Below, piece after piece: positions 34,701 through 44,801 of a stretch of DNA of 64,000 nt. The stretch's first letter is position 1. Each line of letters starts with the position of its first letter. This DNA comes from Takakia lepidozioides (Eukaryota; Streptophyta; Takakiopsida; Takakiales; Takakiaceae): the NCBI GenBank assembly GCA_030704615.1, contig CM060731.1, forward strand, positions 79,898,756-79,962,755, given 5' to 3'. The notes under the pieces are model-generated. The model had not been told where the DNA came from, did not search any database, and worked only from the letters and a program-made list of their open reading frames with translations. The position numbers and the translations under genes were made by a program.

Positions 34701-36346
34701 TGGGAAGAAGATTTTGTTAGAGGTTGGGGGTGGGATTCCTGCTGAAAGGCTGGGATAAAACTAACAATCTCTCCAAGGATTGGCCAATCCAAACACACAG
34801 CTTATCTTCTGCTTCTCCCTCTCTTTCTCTCGTTCACTGTGTAAGCTGCCGAGTAATTGTGTGTGTGTGTGTGTGTGTGTGTGAGAGATATCTGGAAAGC
34901 CCAAACTAATTGTCTTTATCTTGGTACCAGAGTGAGCCCCTCACAAAGGTAGTGTCTGTTCCCTTTTGTTCCGACCAAACTGGCTTGAGTCTATGGTCAC
35001 AAGGCTACGGCAAACAGCATCTTAGTACATTCTCTCTCACAGACACACAAACACACACAGTACGAACTGGCGGTGTGTCACAGCCAATCACAAGTACTCT
35101 AAAGCAGCCAAATAGTGTTGGTATCAATATCATGCTTTTTGTATGATGTCAATGGCAGCCCACAAATTTACAGGCAACCCCCAAATTTACACTCAACCCC
35201 ATGTTCTGGGTGGTGGTTGTGATAAGTCAAAGCTGAGCCTAAAGCCCTGGCACTGTTGGGGTCTAACCGCTGGGCAGATCACACACAGCAGATTGGTGCT
35301 TGTGTGAGAGGCTTTCTAGAGGAAATCTGGAAAGCCTAAACAAACTGTTTATATCATGGTAAGTCCACTACTGGAGTGAGTCCCTCAGAAAGGTAGTGTC
35401 TGTTTCCTTTGATTCCACCCAAACTGGGCACGGGTATGTGGCCGCAAGGCTATGGCAAACAAGGTACTACGGGCACATTCTCTCTCTCTCACAGGGTGTG
35501 GGGTCTAAAGGCCACAAGGCTATGGCAAGAAAAGGCACAGGACTACAGTTGTCCTCCTATCCGTCTATTTCTCTTGAAGCGAGCATACTCTCACAAGATG
35601 CATCCTCGATTATCTCATTCTCATCTCGAAGGCTAGAGCATCCCGCTGAAGGATTAAACCACGTACCCGCTGCGCACGAATGCGGCCAGTGCGCTCTGCT
35701 GCACGCTGCTGTACAGCCGTCACCAATGCCGCCTCTAGCTCTGCCACCCGACGCTGCACCCGTCCCTTCCATCCCTGCACTGCCCCAACTGTCCCTCGAC
35801 ACTTTTCTTCTCAGCAATCCATCCTTCATCTTCCTTCACTACTCCCTGCTTGTTATCCGTCAGTATTTGACAATAATGTCGTTCTACTTGCGACCAGCGA
35901 GATTATACCTCGGTCTCAAAATCTGACAATGTTGACAGTTATACGATTTTCACACGAATGGGAGGAGAGAGTGGTAGAATCTTGGTAAACTCTTGAGCAC
36001 CTCCAAGTGTCCCCTGTTCTTGAAGGTTGAGGCAATTGCAAACAACATGAGCCGTGTTCATGAGTGTCTTCTCATGAACTATTTCTCTGCAGGCTTCAAG
36101 ATACAAAATTTGAATCCTAGCTAAAAAAAAACCCACATTTGATATCCCTCTACTAAACCCTGTGCGATACAAGATGCTAACGCAAGACGAGGGAAGTGAG
36201 CATGGTGCTTTCTCTCTACGCATCGAGGATGATCACAGAAAAAACCCAATCCCATACAATACACTGAATTTCGCACCTGTAAGCACAGTGGCAGCGACAG
36301 CAGCAGCTGCCACAAGGGGCACAAGCAGGGACCAAGAGGGACCCAT
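28724..36346 (-). CDS. TRMO: tRNA m6t6A37 N6-methyltransferase, TrmO type (9 exons)
   Basis: Exons (minus): 36346-36277, 35779-35667, 34441-34338, 34105-33910, 31790-31698, 31459-31400, 30615-30541, 29609-29520, 29275-28724; all GT-AG, phases agree, 450 aa. The N-terminus is a hydrophobic anchor (MGPSWSLLVPLVAAAA...) followed by a short coiled coil (RRVAELEAALVTAVQQ). The TrmO core then shows YPMTPIGTVRSCFSTR, RNGTPRQP, YSHCWLLYVFHENTD, FKAKVRVPRL, GVFATRTPHRPCPIGLTVAK, LLLSGADLVDGT and PVLDVKPYLPY. The C-terminus has LIKQVLSRDIRS and VTYHLILEGINVAYTL, separated by an acidic insert of about 90 residues. TrmO uses SAM to N6-methylate t6A37 of threonine tRNA. The start is the last ATG before the anchor; longer in-frame starts exist upstream. 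Introns 4 and 7 hold LINE copies. Confidence 0.92.
29838..30450 (-). mobile_element. LINE 3'-end fragment in TRMO intron 7 (copy A)
   Basis: Encodes the C-terminal tail of a LINE ORF2: NLFPVCDMGDAIMDDLKGLP, and a CCHC motif CPLCGQPVDNIHFLIHC (C-x2-C-x7-H-x4-C). It ends in the family's common 3' tail (CAAGGCTACGGCAAACAAC on the minus strand). 5'-truncated, same strand as TRMO. Confidence 0.82.
30848..31150 (-). other. Open frame inside TRMO intron, not assigned
   Basis: About 100 codons (for example VQPLILVDSIKKCYNRLNN). It lies within the intron between TRMO exons 6 and 7 and joins neither of them in a way that fits the TrmO family. It may be chance or an alternative exon; no family recognised. 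Confidence 0.2.
32513..33297 (+). mobile_element. LINE 3'-end fragment in TRMO intron 4 (copy B)
   Basis: Longest copy of the family in the window: QAKSWQKRVEEILKDLDLDP, NLFPVCDMGEDILDDLKGLP, then CPLCGQSEDSIHFLIHC and the common tail ending TTATGAGTACAA at about 33297. Opposite strand to TRMO. A (CT)n run at 32538-32558 sits near its upstream edge. Nearly identical to copy G. Confidence 0.85.
33298..33580 (+). mobile_element. Diverged LINE fragment (copy C), abutting copy B
   Basis: Starts with ACCTCAAGGGCCTTCCTACC (equivalent to the part encoding DLKGLPT), loses most of the zinc region, and resumes with AAATC/AGATCACACACACCAGATTG and the GGTCTATGGCCAGAAGGCTACGGGAAACAACG tail. Clearly older than copies B and G. 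Confidence 0.6.
34885..35500 (+). mobile_element. Two short diverged LINE tails (copies D and E)
   Basis: 34885-35030 and 35226-35500 each contain the family tail: ATCTGGAAAGCC..., CCCTCACAAAGGTAGTGTCTG, and CACAAGGCTACGGCAAACA or a variant, followed by TCTCTCTC. They lie in a TRMO intron (between exons 2 and 3). The (GT)n run 34859-34882 precedes the first. Another partial tail may continue to about 35540. Confidence 0.6.
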
Positions 36347-36777
36347 ACCGTGAAGTCTTCCGAAAGTCCCTTTCAATCCTTCAAGCTTCCCCATATTTGC
36401 TTGCCCTAAGAGTTTTTGCCTCTTCCAGCGTCCCATCTGCACTTGGAATTCTGGCCTCTGAGCTTGATCCAAGTTGACATCTTGCGTCCTCAGTACTAGA
36501 TCCTGTTTAGTCACTTTTACTACTTTTGCGAAAGTTTTTCAGATGTTGTCATGACCTGTCGCAAAAGCATCATTTCAACAAATACCCAGCCCGTCCAGCA
36601 AGCTAACCCGTTTTCTCACACTACAGTATCGATACATGCACGTCACATTCTGACTCGGATTTATTATCCGATCATAGTGAACAATGCTATATATACACTT
36701 GGCCCATTGTATGTAGCCTAGCTTCGGTGTGTTTGAAAGTTTTAGAGGATAAAGAGGAGGTGATCACCTCGCTCGCT
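36347..36777. promoter_or_regulatory. Shared (bidirectional) promoter region of TRMO and the hydrolase
   Basis: About 430 bp between the two divergent start codons. On the plus strand TATATATA lies at 36688-36695, about 83 bp before the hydrolase ATG at 36778, a sensible distance. No clear TATA box is visible for the TRMO direction. Confidence 0.55.
36688..36695 (+). promoter_or_regulatory. TATA box of the hydrolase gene
   Basis: TATATATA in GCTATATATACACTT; transcription would start at about 36720, giving a leader of about 60 bases before the ATG at 36778. Confidence 0.55.
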
Positions 36778-37478
36778 ATGGCGGCATTCTCTCTTTGCAC
36801 ACCCCGGCAGCTGGGCTTGGCAATTCTCCCCTCCTTGCTCACTTGTCAACTGCCACCATGTCGCCGTCTCATTCCTCCACAGGGTATATCATCACGGCCG
36901 GATTTGTCCTCAAGTTCTTTGTATGGCTCATACATGAAATCGAGGTCTCGGAAGCCAGCATTGTCCGGGAGACAATGTCAGGTTGTTTTATGCTCGGGGA
37001 GTGGAGTGATGGGGGCCACCCCCTCTGAGTCTTGGCAGGCAAGTAACAAATTATCTTGTTTAGAATTTTCTTTCTCGTGCTCCTCCTATGTTTGGCTCAA
37101 GAATATCCATGCTGAAGGGTTCATATCCACTTTCTTGTTGAATTATCCTGTATAGCCGCCAATGCAAATGAACTGAGTAACAGTGGTCGTGATGTGGGCA
37201 TGCACAGGTAGTGTGCCGAGAGAATGTACTCATAAGACGTTGTTTGCCGTAGCCTTGTGGCCATTGACCCCGCGCCCAGTTTGAGCGGAACACAAAGGGA
37301 GAGAAACTACCTTTGTCAGGGGCCGACACCCGTAGTATGACTTATCTTGAAATAGACAATTGATCCCGAGATTTCCAGATATCCTCTAGAAAAACCTTCA
37401 CACAAGCATCAATCTGCTGTGTGTGATGTGCCCAATAAGTAGACCCCAAAAGGGCCTGGGTTTTTAGCTCAGCCTCAA

Positions 37479-37542
<64 letters not shown>

Positions 37543-40500
37543 CATGTCAAAGCTAGACCAAGGAAAAATCCAAACACAATGTGTTGTGTTTACCTCTTTT
37601 CAACTACAGACAGCCTACTTTAGCCAGATCTGCCTCCATACCTCCCTTTACATATCCTTACTGGAAAACCAGTTTTTAGGTGTTCTTAGTGGCAATCAAA
37701 TGCACACTAGGTAGGCCCTCTCACAAACGGATCTTTCGCCTCACTTTCATATTCAAGGAATCAACAATAAAAGTAGGAAGTGCACTAGGGTCTCCTTAAA
37801 GGCAACTCCTTTCCATGAAGGTACAAGCTCATAGATCCTTCAACCCATTCAGAGCAAAACTGCAGGAGTATGTGTACAAAATCAACACGTACAAACAGAT
37901 TTGATGTTTGAGAGAGCTCAAAGCCTCACTCCCTTAGTCTCTTGCCCTTAGTGGCATTTCCTACAACAAAAGAAGGTGAAGTGGCCTCACCAGGGTCCAT
38001 CACAGCCAACCAACAAACCAACAGGGTAGTGATCCCGTTTTTCAAGTGTTGAAAGAGCCTCTTGCTTGTAGCCGTAGTTCAGTAGTAACTACTGCTTCTT
38101 CAGCTCTTGCCTGTTCATCTTCCAAATGAGAAGAGTGGCTGGGCTTCCTTTTGAGGTAGCTGCTGTAGGTTAAGACCTAGGGAAAACACTAATGAGTCAC
38201 CCATTTCCCCTTTCTATTCTAGGTGAAATATTCTGAACTGCATAATGGGATCAGGCAATTCCTGAGTGCTGTCACAAAGACAACCATTTTGTGAGAGAGA
38301 GTGAGAGAGAGAGAGAGTATATGCATTTGTACAATGAAAGTATTCAATTCTCGAATTTGTGCAGGGCCCCCTAAATTCGTCCGATGTAATTGCACTCCCA
38401 GAAAACACCACCAAGAAGAGGCTAGTCTGTGGAATAGACCAGACAGACCGGGTGGATCCATGGTTGCTGGCGGATAAAGACAGTCGGTTTGCTGAGTTTT
38501 ATGGTGTGCAAATTCACTATAAAATGGCCCCCCCCTCCCCCCTCTCAGGTTTTTGCATCCTCCCTACCTGATGCCTCTCCTTTCTGCAATGCTTATGGTT
38601 TGCACTCAATTTTCTTCTGTATCTTACACTCATGCACACACACACACACACACACTCACCTACCGCTCGATACATAACAAAAGTGTCTTGAACATGCACG
38701 ACGTTCATATTTAAATTTTCAATGTCAGTAGTTTTGGAGGGCAATGTCTCTGATCCGTATCGTGTTTTATCTAGACACTTGGAAAGCTGTTGCAATTCGT
38801 TTATTTGGAGGGTGATCCTCCTTTCTGAAGTTGCATATGTAGCTCTGGCGCTCTGTAAATGCCATCTGAGACTCGATACAAATGTATCCCTGCAACTTGG
38901 GGTCACAAAATCAGTTAAAAGGACATCTATTTACTGCACGTGTCTGGACTTGGAACCTTATACACAGAAGGGGAGTTTTCGTGGAAATGAGTTGTGTATA
39001 ATACAGGAAGAGCTTCTTTAAGAATAATTGCAACAGATCCCAGACTGGACATAACATCAGCTGGTCATCACTGTGCAGTCTTCCTTGCTGAAGGCAGCCA
39101 GGGTCACCTTTGTAAAGATGACACTGTATTAACTGTGACCAATTTCCTACGAGGGGATTCATGTAACTGGGTTACTGTAGACTAATGTGATTGAATGAAG
39201 TGCCCCAGGTACAAGTACTCATCTCCTGGGTTTCACCCATATTTTTCTGCTGCTACAGATTCACGGGCTCCCATGGTGGAGTCAGGGGGGAGTCAAACAC
39301 ATCATCCTGTGAGACTTCCAGCAATTCTTTTGCACGGGTTTGGGGCATCCATTTTTTCATGGGAGAGGGTGCTTAAGCCCCTTGCAGCCATCATGGACTC
39401 AGTTGTGGTGGCATTTGACAGGCCTGCATTTGGCCTCACATCTCGCACAAAACACAGAGGTGAAAATGGCAATTTTACTTCCTTTCCTTTCCTCTAATGT
39501 GACATTGGTATTGAGGACAGCGAGAGTAAAGCTCAACTCTGCAGACGAGAGCTTTCAGAGCTGAGATTGCCACGGTTGCTAGATGCATTCACTCTTCCTG
39601 CCTTTCAAGTACACATTAGAGTTGTTTTACAGTCTGCATTGCATTAGTTGCTGTCAATTTAAGTGTAGTGGATGGATTTTGCAGTGGCACAAAGGGTGGA
39701 GGAGGGGGGTCCAACCCCCGACCTCAACCCATTTGGCGTTGAATTCTCTGCAGCTGCAACGCGGGCGTTTATTGATTTTCTCCATGCCGAGAAAGCTGTT
39801 CTCATTGGGTAAGCTCAGGACTGTTCTTTCTTAAATCTTTTCCAGTTGGATACAACACTGAGTAGAGCAATACATGTAATACTTTTTTTTCTTCTCTCAG
39901 ACTCTCATCAAACTGTAGGGCAGGCACTCAACAGGCACTCCGCAGGCTGCATTGTTGCATTGCAGGCGTTTCTAGAGGCGCCTGAGCGTGTGGCCGGCCT
40001 GGTGTTGGTGGCTCCTGCACTAGCAGCACCGATTGTAATTGGTGAAATTCAGGCATCGGCTGAGACGGCTGAGGGTAGGGTCGTGCTCTACAACATTTTT
40101 TTCCTTTGTTAGTCTCGATTTGAGTCTTATGTCTCGGCACTAGACTGAAATTTAAACTCAGGGCAGGAAGCCTACCTTTGAACAGCAAACAGAAGCAGAG
40201 AGGAAAGGGAGAGTGCAATTGCCCGTTGTGTGGGCAATCTGAAGACAGTATTCATTTTCTGATACACTGTCCGGGGTTCTCTCACCAAAGAGACGCTCTC
40301 TTCAAATCTATTAAGGGAATTGTGCCTGTACCCCTGTTTACCAACTTTGAAAGTCTCGAGGCTGAGCCAAAAGCCCAGGCCCTCCTGAGGCCTAGTTTTT
40401 GGGCAAATCACACACAGCAGATTGATGCTTGTGTGAAGGGATTTCTAGAGGATATCTGGAAAACCCGGATTAATGCTTTATATGGAGGTAAGTCTTACTA

Positions 40501-43233
40501 CCAACGTCAGCCCCTGACAGAGGTAGGTTCTGTCCCTTTTGTTCCCGCTCAAACTGGGCGCGGGGTCAATGGCCACAAGGCTACGGCAAACAACGTCTTA
40601 TGAGTACAATCTTATGCTTGTATGAAATGTGGGCGATGGCTACAAGAGAGAAAAGGGAAAAAAGAGAATGTATTTTGTTGTTTGCCGTAGCCTTGTGGCC
40701 ATACACGCCATGCCCAGTTTGGGTGGGGGAAAGGGGGAGAGAGAGGCGAGAGCAGGGCACTAGAATTGACATAAACTCAGATACCGAGTGAGGTTATAAG
40801 GATGAGAGAAGTTTGAAAGCAATTTAAAAGCAGTTCTGCTAGCTATTTTAAAGGGACTGCAAAGTTTTCTTTTTGGCACCTGGTGACTGAGTTGGGCAGT
40901 CAGACGGATGGAACAGATGACGGAAAGCCGAGACCTGCTTGGAGGGCTGCCTTTGCATGGCTGCGGACTTGCCTTATGTGGGTGTTGGGTCGAATTGCAA
41001 AAATGCTACAAATTTTGAAAACTGCTGTTCAGGCATTGTTTGAGGCAGTTGTTCCAGGAAAAATGATAGCATCTGTGAAAGCCACCGTCCGCGCAGGCTA
41101 TGAGAGATTGTTGGTGACAAGTCTCCGAACAGTCCTTGCAATTCGGGCGGTAATCTTTGTTGCTTCTAGATGTGCTTCTGTGTCCCCTACCTGTGGTAAC
41201 AAAGAGAAAGAAGAAAGAAATAGTTATTTTATGCACAGTAGCTCAGAGAGAGAATGACATATGACATCTTTTTTCTCGACTTGTAAGTTTATGATCAAGG
41301 TTCATGAAGTTATAGCACATTGGGTGGTGATTTGTGGACCAGCGTAGACAAAGCATGCTCCTAGCCACTAACTTGCAACAAGTGTGCACATTTAACCTTG
41401 GTTGAGCTGGCAGTCACAAGTTCTGATGGTAGGCAGGCAGAGAGTAAGGAAGGAGCTCCACATAGACAGTTTGTCGTAGGCTTGTAGATGGAGCAGAATA
41501 GGAAGAGATCATGATGGAGCCTTCTCCAGTGTGGAAAGCTTGCTATTGAACTTCAACAGATGGATCTGCTGACTTGGACATGAATCTTTGTCCATCTGTC
41601 CTCATTGCCAAGGGTGGGCCTTGCCGTTTATCAATGCATATGTAACACACAGACCTAGTTTTACTGAACGAGACTCTTTTTCTTTGTGAGAAAATTCTTT
41701 CAGGTACAGATAATTATGGATAACCTCGGGACGCGGGCAGTGCGTTTGGCATGGTATGATACAAATAAAGCTAACAAGTATGTGATCGATGGCTATACCA
41801 AGGTAAAGAAGATTGGCTGATGTTCTTTGTGTTGAGTGTAACTGCTCCCTTTGAGAGTTGAATGGCCTGACAAATCTGTGTGAAATCCGGCTATGGTGAT
41901 GAGAATGTCTACAGTCCTTTTTGAGCTTTGCAGCATTGTTTTGCATTTGTAATATGTGGGAGCAGCGTGTCTTTGCCAGTACTGTACTGTGCAGCAGTTT
42001 GAATTCTCAAGCTGAGAACAAGACTTAAGATGTGATGTTTGTAAGGTCCTTCTTTTGAGTGATTTATTGTTCTAGCATGCTTTCACAATTCTTAAGAAGA
42101 GATGATTGTCTCTCTCTTTTGCCTTCTTCTTTAGCAATGGGACTGGCAGCACAACCGCAGCTGCCTTATCACTTCTGAGGGGGAAAGCACCAGTGCTGAA
42201 ATTAACTTAGTACAATTTCAATGTCAGCAAGCACATCAGCTCTCTCTCTGTAACCAGATTGTCAGCAGATGTCCGCGAGTGCTATGCCGGTTTGGGGTGG
42301 TCAATGAGTACATTTCTGTGGGTGTGTCTGTGGCTTTTCATAGCTGCATGTTTAATATATGAGGTGACGCGGGGCTAAAGTAGTAGTGCTGGACCTGGAC
42401 ATATTTGAGTGCTGGCCAGGCATACACTCCCTCCTCTGTGCCGCTGTCCCAGATTTGAACCATACTTGTGCCCAGACTAGCTTTGGAACTCAACTCTTGC
42501 AAGCTTAATGGGTACTGCTAGTATTCAGAGGGAAATGGTAATGACTGCACTTTATTTTTGATACATATTTGGCAGCCGTTGAGGTGCAAGGACTGGGAGA
42601 AAGCATTGCTTGAATTTGTGATTGCACTGTTGGTAAGTCCGACAGCTGGCTTGCAACCGCAACAACCACTGGGCCGACGTCTGAAAGATATCTCTTGCCC
42701 AGGTAATGTAGTGGCGAAACTTCAATGTTGTTCCTTAGCCTTGCCCTTGGACCGGTCATGCCATTGAGGTCCTTTAGTTGATGATAAATAAGGATATGTG
42801 AAACTGGTGTCCACATGATGTTGCACTGGCTCCAACCTTCACCTGAGTGCAATTTGGGAAGCCTTGACAATGAATACTTCTGGAGAATTTGTGAGTGTCT
42901 ATCACTTGAGTGTCTATCACTCAGTTGATGTACAATGGAGGTGACTGCATGAGAGAAGACAAGAGGACCTAATTTGAATGCATGTATTGATGCATGGCAG
43001 TGCTGGTGATTACCGGGGATACTGATCGGCTAGTGCCGTCATGGAATGCCAAGCGACTCGCAGATGCTTTACCACAGGCGCATTTTGTAAGCATCAAGCA
43101 ATGTGGGCATTTACCCCATGAGGAGAAGCCGGAGGAGTTTCTCTCCCTTGTGCAAGATTTTGTTGCACAACTTGATCCAAGAGCCGGAGTTGAGCTTTGC
43201 ACCAGCATGAATAATGTTTTTGCACAATTCTGA
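36778..43233 (+). CDS. Alpha/beta-hydrolase, probably plastid (9 exons)
   Basis: Exons: 36778-37038, 38365-38548, 39259-39459, 39685-39808, 39935-40074, 40917-41149, 41704-41802, 42576-42702, 43001-43233; phases agree, 533 aa. Exon 1 is Ser/Arg-rich (MAAFSLCTPRQLGLAILPSL) and looks like a transit peptide. Its end is either a GC-AG donor (CAG/GCAAGT, 37038) or a GT donor about 55 bases earlier, both in phase. The core matches the plant At3g10840/At1g80280 family: PWLLADKDSRFAEFYGVQIH, oxyanion HGFGAS, FDRPAFGLTSR, nucleophile GHSAGC, APERVAGLVLVAPAL, a basic helical cap, VRLAWYDTNKANKYVIDGY, acid in TGDTDRLVPSWNA, His in CGHLPHEEKPEEF. The triad Ser-Asp-His is complete. The substrate is unknown for the family as far as I know. 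Intron 5 carries LINE copy G. The exon 6 acceptor was chosen by phase. Confidence 0.92.
37218..37482 (-). mobile_element. LINE tail in hydrolase intron 1 (copy F) with (GA)n
   Basis: Minus-strand family tail, from the part encoding EAELKTQALLGSTYWAHHTQ to CGTCTTATGAGTACATTCTC. Upstream (in its own orientation) it is replaced by a run of about 30 CT units (37482-37540 on plus as GA). Confidence 0.75.
37482..37540. repeat. (GA)n microsatellite
   Basis: About 29 GA dinucleotides with one interruption, directly at the 5' junction of LINE copy F. Confidence 0.9.
40132..40609 (+). mobile_element. LINE 3'-end insertion in hydrolase intron 5 (copy G) with target duplication
   Basis: Flanked by the 7-bp duplication TCTTATG (40125-40131 and 40610-40616). 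The insert begins TCTCGGCACTAG within the part encoding the LINE tail, carries CPLCGQSEDSIHFLIHC, and ends TTATGAGTACAA. It differs from copy B by only a handful of bases over about 470, so the family moved recently. The host exons on both sides splice in phase, so the insertion is tolerated. Confidence 0.9.
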
Positions 43234-44801
43234 TCACATAACATGGTAAAACAAGGTCTTATAGGTGCACTTCTGTCGTGACATTTGGTTCCCTTCTGAA
43301 TTGAATTAATTTATAACTGGGAGTCCCATGTAGTCATTTGGTGTTACAAAATCTGAGAAGAGGTCTCTTGGTGCTCACTAGACTCAACATCTTGCCACTG
43401 GTCAGTTCACAACTGTGCATTTCTGAATGTACTTGTTGAGCAGTATATAGGTCCAACCATGTTGAGTTGTCCATTTGCTTGCATTAGAGGAAGAATACTA
43501 GCCAAACAACCAGCACTGCCTTCCCCGACAGACCACTGACCTCATGTCCCGGGTTTTAAATATCCTTGTCACATGTATTACAGTATACCCTGCAGCTGCA
43601 CATGCTAGTTGTTTGATAAGAAGATTGAGAACTACAGCTAGCCGGAGTGGCCAAGAAGCTCCTGCAGCAACTAGAAGAATGCAAGCCTGGCAAGCCACTG
43701 ATTGCACACAATGAGAAGCATTCAACCACACTTGTCCCCGCATATGTTGTGTGTCAGCTGTTGATTCAATTCCAGCACCTGTGCAGACTAGCAGGTGTCA
43801 TGCCACAGGCTTCAGCCATCGAGAGTCACACCTAGTCTGACTCCTGTTTCTGTCTCTTTTGGAAAAGTATGTGCTGGGTTTCGTACAAACTCCAACGCAG
43901 CCACACTCGCCCAGAGGAAGTTCAACAAAACAGCTAGAGAAGACCATATCTGGAGGGCAAGAAAATGGATGTGCTCATCCCTAGATTGTAGGAGAGCGAG
44001 GCAGAGTTGGGCCCACGCATGCGACAAACGTTGGTGTGTAAGTAAACCTAATGATAAGTAGGCTAAATGTGGTTTAGTTGCGCTCTTGGTAACGCCGATC
44101 TCGCACTTCTCTCTTTGCCGCTCTCCATCGCTGCACATGCCACGTTCTTGATTGGGAAGTCATCTAGGATGCGCTGCCGCTAGATTTGCGTCTACGTATT
44201 AGAGGAGACAGCTGCGGACAAGTTAGCATGGCTGTTTCTTTCTTCTCATCGATCGATTAATGCTGCTTCTTTCTCTGCTGCAAATCGAGGCAATCAGTGC
44301 ACTGTCCTCTCCCTATTTCCAAATTATGCCTGGATTGGTGGCCCTCATTGGTGGTATTACATCGATTTGGTGGTCCTCACCAATGTTGTGACTGATGCAG
44401 AACTACAATTTCGCTGAAACGTTTAACCATTGAGATCTTCCCAGTAGTTCCATACATATGCAGCAGCACGGAGCGTCCTTGAACTCGAGATAAAGCCATT
44501 CTCTGGTTGTAGCCTTTCCTCCGAATGTGAAGTTCAGCGAGAAAAGAATGCCTACAAGGGGCTAGAATAAGGAAAGGAAGGGAGCGACCAAGGATCTATA
44601 CACACAGAGGCACTTCAGTAGAGCAGCTCTGTGGATCATATTCGAGATCTTTCCAAAATTGTTGGACAAAAGTTCTGAAGGCGGCATTGGTAGTGCTCAG
44701 GGTAGAAAGTTACTTTCAGTAGTAACGGACCAAGAAGCAATTTGGCCTCATGCAGTTTCAGAAGTGGACCAATAATTTAGTCGGTAAACGTAGTTTTGGA
44801 A
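43234..44801. other. Intergenic, no gene recognised
   Basis: Between the hydrolase stop and the NIPA start codon. Short open frames only. Probably holds the hydrolase 3' end and the NIPA promoter and leader; I see no clear TATA box. Confidence 0.4.
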
